The notes under the pieces: model-generated
What the model saw: the letters and a program-made list of their open reading frames with translations, nothing else
Databases searched by the model: none
What the model was told of the DNA's origin: nothing
Source of the DNA: an uncultured Gemmataceae bacterium
GTDB lineage: Bacteria > Planctomycetota > Planctomycetia > Gemmatales > Gemmataceae
Assembly (NCBI GenBank): GCA_937923405.1
Contig: CALDUY010000002.1
Coordinates: 1 to 64,000 of the forward strand
Length of the DNA: 64,000 bases
Direction: 5' to 3'
Program-made: the position numbers and the translations under genes
Shown here: positions 1-9,721 of the stretch, one piece after another
Position numbering within the stretch: the first letter of the stretch is position 1
Layout: every line of letters begins with the position of its first letter

Positions 1-761
1 TCGAGGAGTTTGCGCACCCGATACAGGGCGAGCAGGATCAGCAGTTGCTGCACCTTCGGATCCAGGCCGTAACCACGGATCTGGGCTAGGTCGAGGTTGA
101 TGTGGCAGTCGATCCGATCCGCGACGTACTCATCCCGAGCGAAGGGCACGTTGCCGAAACCCTCTTTGGAGGTCTTACCTTCCTCCTTGGTTGCCTTGAC
201 GCGGTCGTTTTTGACACCGCCAGACGCCGCGACCTGGATGCCGGATGCTTCGATAAATGAGGAAAGCGCACGGGCGATGCGAAGTCGCCCGTCAATGGAT
301 TCCAGAAAGACTCCATGGATCAGGCTTCCGACATCGTACTTGAGCAGCGCCTCGACAAACTGCTTTCTGTCGAGCGGATTGTCCTTGTTAGCACCGATCG
401 CTTCGGGGAGAGTCTTCGTGAAGAAATCGCCCTGCGACCGCTCGATATACACACTGTTCAGCCGGTGAGCTTCCAGCATCGAATCGGTCAGGAACGCTCC
501 CTTGCGGGTCACGGTCACATGGCTGATGCCGTTCAGCGCGGCGACCGGCTTGTTCGTCGTCGTGTCCCAGCAGGTCGTCTCGAGCCGGTTGGCCATGCTC
601 TGGGCACTCTCGACCAGAAGTTTCGGGCCTTCCCGTGTCTGATAGGTTGCCGCCCCCAGGCTGGGGAAGCCGGTCGGCTGGAAGCGATCGCCCTGAACGG
701 GCTTAAGGGGAACCGTCATCAGGAGCCGGCTGACTCCGTCGAGTGGGCTGAGGTCAAGCAT
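1..761 (-). CDS. csb1: Csb1/Cas7, type I-G (I-U) CRISPR effector backbone protein, partial
   Basis: The reverse strand from 761 to the window edge is open (about 253 codons; the C-terminus lies outside). The N-terminal part contains RFQPTGFPSLGAATYQ (about residues 26-41), the hallmark of the Csb1 (GSU0053) family, the Cas7-like subunit that polymerises along crRNA in type I-G Cascade. The ATG at 761 overlaps the csx17 stop by 8 bases, so the two are probably translationally coupled. It is third in the cas3-csx17-csb1 operon; csb2 (Cas5/Cas6-like), adaptation genes and the array are expected further left. The family assignment is secure; I cannot see whether the C-terminus is intact. Confidence 0.93.
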   Translation of the reverse strand, partial: MLDLSPLDGVSRLLMTVPLKPVQGDRFQPTGFPSLGAATYQTREGPKLLVESAQSMANRLETTCWDTTTNKPVAALNGISHVTVTRKGAFLTDSMLEAHRLNSVYIERSQGDFFTKTLPEAIGANKDNPLDRKQFVEALLKYDVGSLIHGVFLESIDGRLRIARALSSFIEASGIQVAASGGVKNDRVKATKEEGKTSKEGFGNVPFARDEYVADRIDCHINLDLAQIRGYGLDPKVQQLLILLALYRVRKLL

Positions 762-2934
762 GGAGTAGTCCTTTCATCGAAGGGTCCAGAATAGCGGCGG
801 CACGAAGGGCCGTGCTGCGGTGAATCGGGAAAGCGAGGGCGGCGGACCAGAGGCGTGCCGAGAACGCATCGGTGACACCGGCGTACATCGGCGGGCGGAT
901 GCCGACCGACCGCAACCGCTGACGGGCGATTTCGATCGCTCGTACCGCATCGCCGGAGATCAACAATCGCACGATGCGTTCGTCGGCGGGAATGTCGTGC
1001 ATTTCGCTGATGGCAAACGGCAGGCAGCACAACCGCACCGCCAGCCAGCATTCCTCCGGCACTTCGGTCGACGGGGTGGTTCGGGGAAGATGCTCGCGTG
1101 ACCACTGGTCCCACTTGATGGCCATGAAGGTGCGGGCCAGGCCGAATAGTCGGTCGAGATCCACCGCCCCGCTCAGCAATCGAGACAGATCGTCGAACCG
1201 AGCACCACACCCCGCCGCGGCCACGAGCCGAGAACGACGTTGGCCCTTCTGAGCGGCTTCGATCAGGCGACGCTCGACAATCGCGGCGAGATCGCGGAGC
1301 GGATCACGTCCGGAAACGACGACGCGCGGATGGTTGACCAGTTTCTTGTCGGCCGTCTTGAATCGCCTCGGGTTCTTCTCTTCCAAGGGCAGAACGTGGT
1401 GGCGAATCGGGTCGTAGGGGCGACCCTCGCGATTGTAACCCGCGGCCGCACTGCCCAGTGCCAGGGCGAGGCGAAACTCTGCCGAGTCTTCCGCCACCGC
1501 TTCGACCCAGTCGGGCCGCAGAGCGGGGATGGGGCCGGCCTCAATGCCGGTGCCGGTGGCTTGGATCGCTTCGATCTCAGCCGCGGCCAGCAGAATGGCC
1601 TGCCAGCGCTCAGGCGTGTGGTCGTGAGTCAACGCGGCAAAGACGGCATCGGCCAGGCGGCGTTCCGCGTGAACCAGTCGGTCCGGGGCGTTGCTGTTCC
1701 GAGCAGCACGATGGAGCCCATCTAACCAACCCGACAGATCATCCACCAACCGAGCTGTCGAGTTCTCACGAACCTGGATTCGCCCCAATGGGACAGCGAA
1801 ATGTGTTGCTAGGTTGTCGCGTTGCAGATAGCCGTACCGCAGAAAGGTGGTTATTCCGCGAGTTGCACCCAGCCTGCAAATGGCACACGCGGCATCGAGT
1901 GGATTCTTCGCTGCCCGGCGTCCACGTGAACAACGGCCTTCACGGAACAGCAGTTGAATCTCTGCGAAAGTGCTCGGCGTTCCCCATAGCGGGAACCACT
2001 GCTCGCCACGCCCTTCGCTCTGTCGTCCTTGCTGTACTTCGACCTCATCTCTACGGGACATCGAACCATGCCCCATACTTGTCGGAGCGAAGTAGAAAGG
2101 TGAGGACGTAAAGCGATGCCTTCCCGCCTCTGCTCTTTTGACCACTCCAGACTGGACTACGAGCGCTCCTTCAAAGGTGAGCACTAACTCCCAAGGCGAA
2201 CCTTGTCCCTCTGGTAGAAATTGTCGGAAAGGACCTTCAACGTTGGACTTTTTGCCTTTCTTCTTGCCGTTCGATGAAGGATAAAAACCACCATTCCACG
2301 CATCCTGATTGACGCCATCGCTCCACAAAGCCGCACCGATGTGCAAATCCCAACTCCGGTTCAAGAGCGTCTCGACGATAGCAGCGAGGTATGCAGCCGT
2401 ATACCCACCGCTGCCTTCATTCCCACCGCTGCCAAATACTGCGGGCTTTGAATATCGATCATCGAAATCAGCAACAACTGTGTTCAGCCAATCAAGCGCA
2501 GCGCATCGTAACCTGAGATGAAGTGGCCGAAGCATCAAGTGCTGATCTACTGGTTTCGGTTTAGCTCCACCAGTTTGCTGTACAACTGTCCGAACAACAG
2601 AAATCGCATCACGAAACGATTTCAACCGCGGTATAGATGAGTTTTCGATTGCCACGAGTGCTAAACGGGCAGTGCTTTCCTCTGAGCCTGGGTAATATCC
2701 CGACCGCGCACCCCAAGGATTGAAGATCGGCGTCGGTTCGTACCTCTCCAGGAAGAACGCTTCCAGTTGCTCCTTCGACAGTTTGCTCAGCAGGCAGAAG
2801 CGTTCGCCGTCCCACCAGCCGCGGGCTTGGGCGTCGGCCTGTTCGCCGACCAACCGCAAGATGCCCAGGGCCTTGAGGTAGTTGGCCAGCGGGGCGGGGG
2901 AGCAGCCCTTCAGGATGTGCAAATGCATGGTCAT
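754..2934 (-). CDS. csx17: Csx17 (Cas8-like large subunit, type I-G/I-U)
   Basis: A 726-residue protein starting MTMHLHILKGCSPAP, with the family pattern GCSPAPLANYLKALGILRLV followed by a GWWDGERF segment and TPIFNPWGARSGY. This matches Csx17, the large subunit thought to fill the Cas8 role in type I-G complexes. The open frame reaches back to 3093, but the ATG at 2934 is preferred because it overlaps the cas3 stop as ATGA and puts the conserved N-terminus at the start; a second ATG lies two codons later. The 3' end overlaps csb1 by 8 bases. The family is recognised from its N-terminal region; the remainder has no motif I can assign with certainty. Confidence 0.92.
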   Translation of the reverse strand: MTMHLHILKGCSPAPLANYLKALGILRLVGEQADAQARGWWDGERFCLLSKLSKEQLEAFFLERYEPTPIFNPWGARSGYYPGSEESTARLALVAIENSSIPRLKSFRDAISVVRTVVQQTGGAKPKPVDQHLMLRPLHLRLRCAALDWLNTVVADFDDRYSKPAVFGSGGNEGSGGYTAAYLAAIVETLLNRSWDLHIGAALWSDGVNQDAWNGGFYPSSNGKKKGKKSNVEGPFRQFLPEGQGSPWELVLTFEGALVVQSGVVKRAEAGRHRFTSSPFYFAPTSMGHGSMSRRDEVEVQQGRQSEGRGEQWFPLWGTPSTFAEIQLLFREGRCSRGRRAAKNPLDAACAICRLGATRGITTFLRYGYLQRDNLATHFAVPLGRIQVRENSTARLVDDLSGWLDGLHRAARNSNAPDRLVHAERRLADAVFAALTHDHTPERWQAILLAAAEIEAIQATGTGIEAGPIPALRPDWVEAVAEDSAEFRLALALGSAAAGYNREGRPYDPIRHHVLPLEEKNPRRFKTADKKLVNHPRVVVSGRDPLRDLAAIVERRLIEAAQKGQRRSRLVAAAGCGARFDDLSRLLSGAVDLDRLFGLARTFMAIKWDQWSREHLPRTTPSTEVPEECWLAVRLCCLPFAISEMHDIPADERIVRLLISGDAVRAIEIARQRLRSVGIRPPMYAGVTDAFSARLWSAALAFPIHRSTALRAAAILDPSMKGLLHA

Positions 2935-5585
2935 ACGTTGCCCTCCGCAGCCAAGGCCGGGTCGTTGGTGGTCAGCCGGGAGGCCCGCACGTCGGCCGCT
3001 CGCAGGATCGCTTCGAGAAACGCCAGCGCTGCCGGGCCGTGTCGCTCCATCAGCCCAATACATCGTTCCCGCCAACTGATCCCAGTTCGACAAGAAAGCC
3101 CCACCGCAGCCGGAGACAACGTCAGCGTCACTTCCGGGATCGGCGGCTCGCCCGGCACCAGTTCTACACTGGGCAAGCGGTCCCCTTCGCGAATGCCGCG
3201 GATCGGCAGTCCCCGACCGTCGCGGTCGCGGTAGTCCTGATCCTTGGGAGCCGCGTGCAGGCCGACCCGCACCTTGCCATGATGGCTGGCCACCAAATAA
3301 GCTACGAGGTCGAATTCATCCGCCTGGCACTTCAGTAGCCGCACGATCAACGGCGTTGTTGGCGGAGGCTGTTTCGGCTCGGGCAATGGTTGCTTCATCT
3401 GATCGAACACAGCCACCCAAGGCCCAAGCAAGGCGTCATGTTTCGGCGAGTAGACATCGAGCAGAGCGAACAGACCGAGGGCGCTGGCCAGTTCATGGCG
3501 AAACGCCGGCCGAGTTTCGCTGTCGTCGAGGTAGCGATACATGTCCGGCGGTCGTCGCCACGCTCCTTTGGGGCCTTTGGCCAGATCGCAGCGTGAGGGC
3601 CGATTCGGGCCGCGGATGGCCCCCTGGAATGCGGGGTGAGACTTGCCCCAATCGTGCCAGAGGGCGGCCAGTTCGAGGAGTTCCTGCAATGTTTCAGGCA
3701 GGCCCAGTTCTCGGGCAATCGTCTTGGCCTCCTGTGCAACTTCCTGGGTGTGGCAGGCAATCGTCTTCCAGGGGGTGAAACTCAACGGCTCGCCGTCTTG
3801 CTGATCGTCGGCCTCTTCCAAGGCTTGGATTGCTTGAGGCACCACTGGCTCATCCACGGGTGGAACCGATGCACTCGATTCGGCATCGAAGCCGCGATCT
3901 GGGCGATAACCGCCAGAATCGGCCGCGATGCAGATGACCCGGCCAGGCAACATCGCCTCGCGTGTCGCGGGCTTCCACTCACCGTCGAGCCAGTCCCAGA
4001 CCCAGGCCCGCTTGGACGATTTCAACTTGGAGGAACCTTTGTCACAAAGCCAGTCGCGAGCCTTCAGGAAAGGGATCGCACACAGTTCCCTTCGGTGCGG
4101 CTTGTAATCCTCGGGTGGCCCTTTGGGTTTCTCCCCTTTTTTGTCCGGCGCGATTTCCAACCAGAACAGTTGCAGGTCGCGTTCCTCGCCGGAGCGGATG
4201 AACCGGCTAATGTCCAGGTCGGCACCCGTCAGGTCCGGAGTGGTGTCGAACAGTTCGTCGAACTCTTTGCGAAGCAACAGATGCGCGGGAGCATAAGGGT
4301 AGAGGCGGTGTCGGGCTTCCTCTCCGAGCGATTGTTCATGTGTCTCCAGGGCTTGGATGCCCACGTCGCGCAACTGCTGGATGGTCTCCCAGGCACATTC
4401 AAGTTCTTCGGACGTATAAGGGGCCGCCTGCTTTTCGTCGTGTCCCCGATCGACCACTACGATGCTTCCCCTGCCTCCATAACGCGCACAGCGGCCGAAC
4501 CGCTGTACCAGGCTCGACCACGGGGCCAGTTCCGTGACCAGACATCCGGCGGAAATATCGACGCCTGCTTCCACCACCTGCGTGGCGACGATGATGCGAT
4601 CGACGCCCGCGCGACAGGCTGAGCGTGACAGAAATCGCTCGCGCCACTTCTCGCGATCCGCGGGTCGAAAGCGGCTATGAATCAGCCGCGTTTCCCCGGA
4701 ACGCTGTTTGTCGATCGCATCAAACGTCTGACAGGCCCGCTCGACGGTGTTGCACACGACCAGGGTGATTTTGCCGAATTCCCCGTCGCTCAGTTTGGCG
4801 TGTTCTTCAAGGATTCGAGTTGCGAAACCATCGTGGTCGTCCGGTGCAATGATGTCCGTGGTTACCGACTTGGAGATGTCCCACAGACCGCCGCTTCGCT
4901 GGTCGTCCGGGACTTCGCACGGGTTTTGCACCCAAACACCGTGATAAGCGGCAGTATCGACACTGTGCAGCCAGTCCGGTTGAAGCGTCGCACTCATCCA
5001 CCAGGTGTGGCACGGCCGAAGATGCTTCGCGCGATCGTGGTCGCGGAACGCTTGGAGTTGTGCCGAAGTGGCCAAGCCGACGTCCATCAACTGAGCTTCG
5101 TCCATGACCCACAAGGCGTCCTGGTTCAGCAAGCCGAACTCCATCGGCCAGCGGGCTCGCGCACTGGCATAACCACGATTCAAGGCACGCGACAATAACA
5201 TATCCTGTGTGCCGATGATGACGGCCGGTCGTTCGGGATGAAGGAACCACTCCCCGCTGTCCTCGCCGCCCATTGCGAGGTGGATCGTGGGCCGATTTGC
5301 TTCGGGGATGCGTGCTGCCAGGTCTTGCGCGACCTGGGCCGTCTGCTCGACCAGCACGCGCATCGGTAGGCACCAAACCAGGCGACGAGGCCAGTCGGCC
5401 TCGTTCCGCTGCAAGCGATAGTAGCTCCAGGCGGCCAATACGCCTTCGGTCTTACCGAGGCCGGTGGGGATGCGGATGAGGCGATTGCGACAGGTCGCCT
5501 CATCGGCCAAGTCTCGTTGCCAGGAGCGCGGTGAGGCATGGCCCGTGAGTTGTGTAAACCACTTTTCAAACGATTGAGTACTCAT
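2931..5585 (-). CDS. cas3: Cas3 helicase-nuclease with C-terminal HD domain (type I-G/I-U)
   Basis: An 884-residue protein. The helicase part comes first: Walker A RIPTGLGKT (residues 38-46), DEAQ box (162-165), SAT (198-200), ATQVVEAGVDIS (334-345) and the arginine-finger motif QRFGRCARYG (361-370). A metal-dependent HD nuclease follows: H612, HDWGK at 644-648 and a later SHH near 770. This helicase-then-HD order is the reverse of the usual Cas3 and is typical of type I-U/I-G. Family role: unwinding and degrading target DNA after recruitment by the Cascade complex. It is the first gene of the operon and overlaps csx17 by ATGA. No promoter is evident upstream. Confidence 0.95.
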   Translation of the reverse strand: MSTQSFEKWFTQLTGHASPRSWQRDLADEATCRNRLIRIPTGLGKTEGVLAAWSYYRLQRNEADWPRRLVWCLPMRVLVEQTAQVAQDLAARIPEANRPTIHLAMGGEDSGEWFLHPERPAVIIGTQDMLLSRALNRGYASARARWPMEFGLLNQDALWVMDEAQLMDVGLATSAQLQAFRDHDRAKHLRPCHTWWMSATLQPDWLHSVDTAAYHGVWVQNPCEVPDDQRSGGLWDISKSVTTDIIAPDDHDGFATRILEEHAKLSDGEFGKITLVVCNTVERACQTFDAIDKQRSGETRLIHSRFRPADREKWRERFLSRSACRAGVDRIIVATQVVEAGVDISAGCLVTELAPWSSLVQRFGRCARYGGRGSIVVVDRGHDEKQAAPYTSEELECAWETIQQLRDVGIQALETHEQSLGEEARHRLYPYAPAHLLLRKEFDELFDTTPDLTGADLDISRFIRSGEERDLQLFWLEIAPDKKGEKPKGPPEDYKPHRRELCAIPFLKARDWLCDKGSSKLKSSKRAWVWDWLDGEWKPATREAMLPGRVICIAADSGGYRPDRGFDAESSASVPPVDEPVVPQAIQALEEADDQQDGEPLSFTPWKTIACHTQEVAQEAKTIARELGLPETLQELLELAALWHDWGKSHPAFQGAIRGPNRPSRCDLAKGPKGAWRRPPDMYRYLDDSETRPAFRHELASALGLFALLDVYSPKHDALLGPWVAVFDQMKQPLPEPKQPPPTTPLIVRLLKCQADEFDLVAYLVASHHGKVRVGLHAAPKDQDYRDRDGRGLPIRGIREGDRLPSVELVPGEPPIPEVTLTLSPAAVGLSCRTGISWRERCIGLMERHGPAALAFLEAILRAADVRASRLTTNDPALAAEGNV

Positions 5586-6168
5586 AATCGTGTGAACCTA
5601 TGCGCCATGCCCCGCACCAACTGCTTGTTGGAATAATAATTGGCGGGAAAAAGCGTACCGCGCCCTACCTGCTGCTGCCATGTCGGTAGGCGTGGTTTTC
5701 CAGAATTTTCCTCGACGCTCACCCCTCTCGATTTGCTCGGGCTTTTTTAGCGATTCCGCCAGCAATCGCCTGGAGGTGATGGCCACTTCAAAGTACTGCC
5801 TATCGTGTCGCCACGAGGAATGACTCTCTCGACTCTGAAATCTACAACTGCAAAATCCTCACGACTGACGACATCGCCCAACTCGCCGGCGAATCCGTGG
5901 CTCTGGCACAGATCAAGGCCGTACGTACTGTTTGGCCACGCTAGTAATTCTCACATTAGAGAGTGACAAACCAGACCTCTCGTTAACTTCGGTCATTTGC
6001 GCATTGAGGCACAACTCGTCGGAGGGTGAGAGTTGGCTGGGGAACACGTCGCGGTTTCGACGGCTGGTGGACGATCCGTTCCCGGCAATCTAGACTAGCC
6101 TCCGTTCGTGCAACGAATCGGACCCGCCTGTGTTTCTTCCCACCCAACAGCGTTCCAAGGATCCTGCA
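5586..6168. other. Intergenic region between cas3 and the ceramidase-like gene, with a possible coding remnant
   Basis: Divergent intergenic space of about 580 bases. On the plus strand, frame 5780-5944 is open to a TAG and reads plausibly as protein near DSEIYNCKILTTDDIAQLAG, but it has no start codon; the ATG at 5779 in another frame stops after 14 codons (MATSKYCLSCRHEE). This looks like a remnant of a small gene rather than a working one. A 62-codon reverse ORF (5598-5786) has no convincing features. I see no CRISPR repeats here. Confidence 0.4.
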
Positions 6169-7545
6169 ATGAATGTCAGCCGACGTGAATTCCTCGCTCT
6201 GACAGCCGCCGCTGCGGCTTGGGTTCACGGGGGAAGTACCGCGCCTCCGAAATGGCGTCTAGCTACGTTTCAGGCGGAGGTCACGCCTCCCTTGGGCCAT
6301 CCGCTGATTGCCGGGGCCGTGGCACCCGCCAAGGAAATCGTTGATCCTCTGTTCGCGCAGGGGTTTGTCTTGTTGGGAGCCGGTGATCCCCTTGCTTTTG
6401 TGACCGTCGATTGGTGCGAGATTCGCAACGATGCCTACGATCAGTGGCGTGAGCGCCTCGCCAAGGCGATCGGTACAAAACGGGAGCGAGTTTTGGTCGC
6501 ATCGATTCATCAGCACGATGCCCCCGTGGCGGACCTGACAGGACAGCAACTCTTGGAAGCGGCCAAGGCGAAAGGCACTATCTGCGACATCGCCTTTCAT
6601 GCGAAGGTCGTCGATCGTGTAGCCCGAGCGGCTCGGCAGGCCCTGGACAAGACTCAGCCGATCACCCACTTGGGCACTGGCGAGGAAACGGTGGAAAAAG
6701 TCGCCTCGAATCGGCGTTACCGTGACAACACCGGTCGGATTCAGTTCGGCCGCACCAGCGCAACCGGCGATCCGCAAGCCCGCGCTGCCGATGAGGGGAC
6801 TATCGACCCGAAACTGAAGACGTTGTCCTTCTGGAATGGCAACAAACCGTTGCTGGCCTTGCAGGTGTACGCGGTTCATCCGATGAGCTACTACGGCCGG
6901 GGTGGTGTCTCGGCCGATTTCGTCGGGTTGGCCCGCAAACTCCGGCAGGCAGATGAGCCGACGGTCATGCAGATGTACGCTTCCGGATGCAGCGGCAATG
7001 TGACCGCCGGCAAATACAACGATGGCTCGACCGAGAATCGCCCCGTACTTGCCCGTCGGCTGCATAAGGCCATGCAAGGGGCGTGGAAAAAGACCCAGCG
7101 GCGGCCTATCGAGTCTTGCGAATTTCGTCTCACGTCTTTGCAACTTCCGGTTCGCACCAGCAAAGGTTTTAGTGAACAGGAGCTTCAGGAACGCTTGAAG
7201 CACGACAGCAACCCATTCCGGCAGAGCTTAGCCGCGATGGGCCTTAGTTGGCGGAAACGTGTCGCGGCCGGCCAGGCCATTGATGTGCCAGCCATCGACT
7301 TCGGCGGACCGGTGCTGCTCTTGCTCCCAGCGGAATCCTATGTGGAATATCAGCTCTACGCGCAGTCGCTGCGACCCAAGGGGTTCGTGGTCACGGTCGG
7401 CTACGGCGAATGTGCCCCAGGCTACATCCCGATCGAGCGTGCCTGGCAGGAACAAGATGGGAACCTGATCGATTGGTGCTGGGTGGATCCGGGCTGCGAA
7501 TCACGGATGAAAAAAGCCATCGAAACCGTGCTGAAACGCGGATAA
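6169..7545 (+). CDS. Exported neutral/alkaline ceramidase-like protein
   Basis: A 458-residue protein. The N-terminus MNVSRREFLALTAAAAAW has a twin-arginine-type signal (SRREFL), so export by Tat is likely. The mature part contains FQAEVTPPLGHPLIAG, a histidine-rich SIHQHDAP motif (near residue 120) and VHPMSYYGRGGVSADF, features of the neutral/alkaline non-lysosomal ceramidase N-terminal domain-like family common in planctomycetes, where many members have unproven substrates. The start at 6169 was chosen over 6130 because it places the signal peptide at the N-terminus. It stands alone; the next gene begins about 350 bases later. Hydrolytic activity on ceramide is inference; the fold assignment is moderately sure. 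Confidence 0.75.
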   Translation: MNVSRREFLALTAAAAAWVHGGSTAPPKWRLATFQAEVTPPLGHPLIAGAVAPAKEIVDPLFAQGFVLLGAGDPLAFVTVDWCEIRNDAYDQWRERLAKAIGTKRERVLVASIHQHDAPVADLTGQQLLEAAKAKGTICDIAFHAKVVDRVARAARQALDKTQPITHLGTGEETVEKVASNRRYRDNTGRIQFGRTSATGDPQARAADEGTIDPKLKTLSFWNGNKPLLALQVYAVHPMSYYGRGGVSADFVGLARKLRQADEPTVMQMYASGCSGNVTAGKYNDGSTENRPVLARRLHKAMQGAWKKTQRRPIESCEFRLTSLQLPVRTSKGFSEQELQERLKHDSNPFRQSLAAMGLSWRKRVAAGQAIDVPAIDFGGPVLLLLPAESYVEYQLYAQSLRPKGFVVTVGYGECAPGYIPIERAWQEQDGNLIDWCWVDPGCESRMKKAIETVLKRG

Positions 7546-7897
7546 TCAAAGCTTGTTGAAGAACGAATCCAAGCTCCCAACCCCCACGCGAACCATCATC
7601 GCCCATTCCCCTGGGCCAGCGGTTGGCTCAGCATCAACAAGGATGTATGCGGGCAGATCATTTCTCAGCGACTTCCTGGCTGGTCGTCGGCAGTTCGCGT
7701 CGTATCATGGGGTTAAGACGCCCTGTTGCACTGTCGCGGGCTGAATAGCCTTCCCCACCAGTCCGTCGAACCAAAAGGGTACCACGATCGACCCAAACCT
7801 CGCCGGCGACTCTCCCGCGAGGCGGTAAGTGGAGGTTGCTCCCCTTGCCACTCCAGGCCGGCCTCCCGATGATCTTTCCGCCAACGAGGAAGCGACC
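7546..7897. other. Intergenic region upstream of the DUF116-prenyl synthase gene
   Basis: About 350 bases without a credible gene. An ATG at 7829 opens the downstream reading frame, but its first 23 codons look poorly protein-like. I see no clear terminator, RNA gene or repeat. Confidence 0.4.
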
Positions 7898-9721
7898 GTG
7901 ACCACCGTAGCCGATCTTCCCCAAACTGCTAATGAGCCGAAAAAAGACAAGCGATTGAACTCCGCGGCCTTCAAAGTGGTACCCGAAACTCGGGCCCTGC
8001 GTGACCAGATTCGGGCCGCTGCCACGGAATTCGCTCGCCCCCTGGATCGTTCCAAATCCCTGACCAAGCCCGAGTTGATGGCCTTGGGCGAAACCCTACT
8101 GGCTCAGCTGCAACTGGGCGAGCAGTACCTCGGCTTTACTATGGTCTGCCTCGCCAACGAGTTTTGGCGCGAACAGCTCCAAGCCGTGCCGTTTCATCGC
8201 CGTTTGCTACTTTTGCCCCACTGTCTGAAGAACGCTGAGGGCTGCCCTGCCGATTACGATGAATTCGGTCTGGATTGTCGCAAATGCGGGGCCTGCTCCG
8301 TCGCCGACTTCAAGACACGCGCGGAGGATCTCGGCTACAAGGTGCTGGTCTCGGAAGGCACGCCGATCGTTCTCAAAATCATCGTCTCTGGGCATGTCGA
8401 TGCGATCGTTGGGGTGGCTTGCTTGAACGTGCTGGAGAAGGCTATCGACAAGGTTCTGCTCGCCGGCATCCCCTGCGTGGCGGCTCCGCTGCTGTCGAGC
8501 AATTGCAAGAGTACCAGCGTCGATGACGACTGGGTCTTCGAGTTGGTCAACTTGCAAACACCTGCTCCGAACGTGAAGACCAAGACCTATCTGCACCTGA
8601 TGCGAGCGGCTCATGGCCTTTGTGAGGAGCCGGAACTATCGCGGCTGGCTCCGCGACCGCGGGCCACGACTCCTCCTTCTGCCGTGGTCGCAGGTGAGGG
8701 AGACCGAAGTGATCCGCTGGTTGTGCATGAGAACATCGCTTACGACTGGCTGGCTCAAGGTGGCAAGCGTTCGCGTCCGTTGATTACCCTGGCCGCCTAC
8801 GACGCCATGAAGGGGGCACCTGCTACGCGCTCCGCCGAGGAAATGCACTTGCCCGACGCTGTCAAGCGCGTAGCTTTGGCCATTGAGGCGTTCCACAAAG
8901 CGTCCCTGGTTCATGACGACATCGAGGACGACGACACCTTCCGCTATGGCCGGGCCACTCTGCATCGCCAATATGGCGTGCCGACAGCGATCAACGTCGG
9001 CGATTATCTGCTTGGGCTGGGCTATCGGTTGGTGGCGAAAGAGCGCAAGGAACTTGGCGGCGACTGCACGGCGGACATCCTCAACAAGCTGTCCGAAGCG
9101 CACTTCCGGCTGTCCGAGGGACAGGGAGCGGAACTGCTCTGGCGCGACGGTCGAGACAAGTCGCTGACCGCGTTGGACGCACTGAAAATTTATGCGCTAA
9201 AAACCGCGCCGGCGTTCGAGGCGGCCCTGTATGCGGGGTTGCGCTTGGCCGGTCCAGCGGATCACTACGAAAAACCCGTCCACGAATTCGCCAAGAACCT
9301 CGGCGTGGCCTTCCAGATCCTCAACGACCTGAAGGACTGGGAGGGCGACAGCGACAACAAGATGGTCGCCGGTCAGGACGTGCTTTCGGCACGGCCCACC
9401 TTGCTATTGGCCCTCGCTCTAGAAGGTGCTACTCCCGCAGATCGAGAAGAATTGCTGACCCTGCTCAGCGGAACGCACTCCCGCGATAACGACCAACTGC
9501 TCGCTCGCGTGCGGATTCTGTTCAGCCGGGCAGGCATCTTCGCCAAGGTCGAGAAGCTGATCGATAAGTTCCAAGCCAAGGCCGAAGCCATCGCCGACGA
9601 GATCGAACCAGTCGAACTGCGTGAGTTGCTGTACTATCTTGTCGATACTGTGCTGGAGCGGCAGCCGAAAAGCGAAGCGGAGCCGGCCTTACTGCAACTG
9701 TTGCCGGTACTGGGACGATGA
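7898..9721 (+). CDS. DUF116 domain fused to trans-polyprenyl diphosphate synthase
   Basis: A fusion of about 607 residues. The first half carries LLLPHCLKNAEGCPAD and a cysteine cluster CRKCGAC, followed by the GHVDAIVGVACLNVLEKA segment of DUF116 proteins. The second half is an all-alpha isoprenoid synthase: GGKRSRPLITL, first aspartate-rich motif DDIEDD, and second motif NDLKDWEGD. Prenyl synthases chain-elongate allylic diphosphates with isopentenyl diphosphate to make quinone or carrier-lipid tails. The GTG at 7898 is preferred because a GAGGAAG ribosome site lies about 7 bases upstream; ATG 7829 is the alternative. It overlaps the next gene by ATGA. The domain calls are firm; the role of DUF116 is unknown. 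Confidence 0.85.
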   Translation: MTTVADLPQTANEPKKDKRLNSAAFKVVPETRALRDQIRAAATEFARPLDRSKSLTKPELMALGETLLAQLQLGEQYLGFTMVCLANEFWREQLQAVPFHRRLLLLPHCLKNAEGCPADYDEFGLDCRKCGACSVADFKTRAEDLGYKVLVSEGTPIVLKIIVSGHVDAIVGVACLNVLEKAIDKVLLAGIPCVAAPLLSSNCKSTSVDDDWVFELVNLQTPAPNVKTKTYLHLMRAAHGLCEEPELSRLAPRPRATTPPSAVVAGEGDRSDPLVVHENIAYDWLAQGGKRSRPLITLAAYDAMKGAPATRSAEEMHLPDAVKRVALAIEAFHKASLVHDDIEDDDTFRYGRATLHRQYGVPTAINVGDYLLGLGYRLVAKERKELGGDCTADILNKLSEAHFRLSEGQGAELLWRDGRDKSLTALDALKIYALKTAPAFEAALYAGLRLAGPADHYEKPVHEFAKNLGVAFQILNDLKDWEGDSDNKMVAGQDVLSARPTLLLALALEGATPADREELLTLLSGTHSRDNDQLLARVRILFSRAGIFAKVEKLIDKFQAKAEAIADEIEPVELRELLYYLVDTVLERQPKSEAEPALLQLLPVLGR

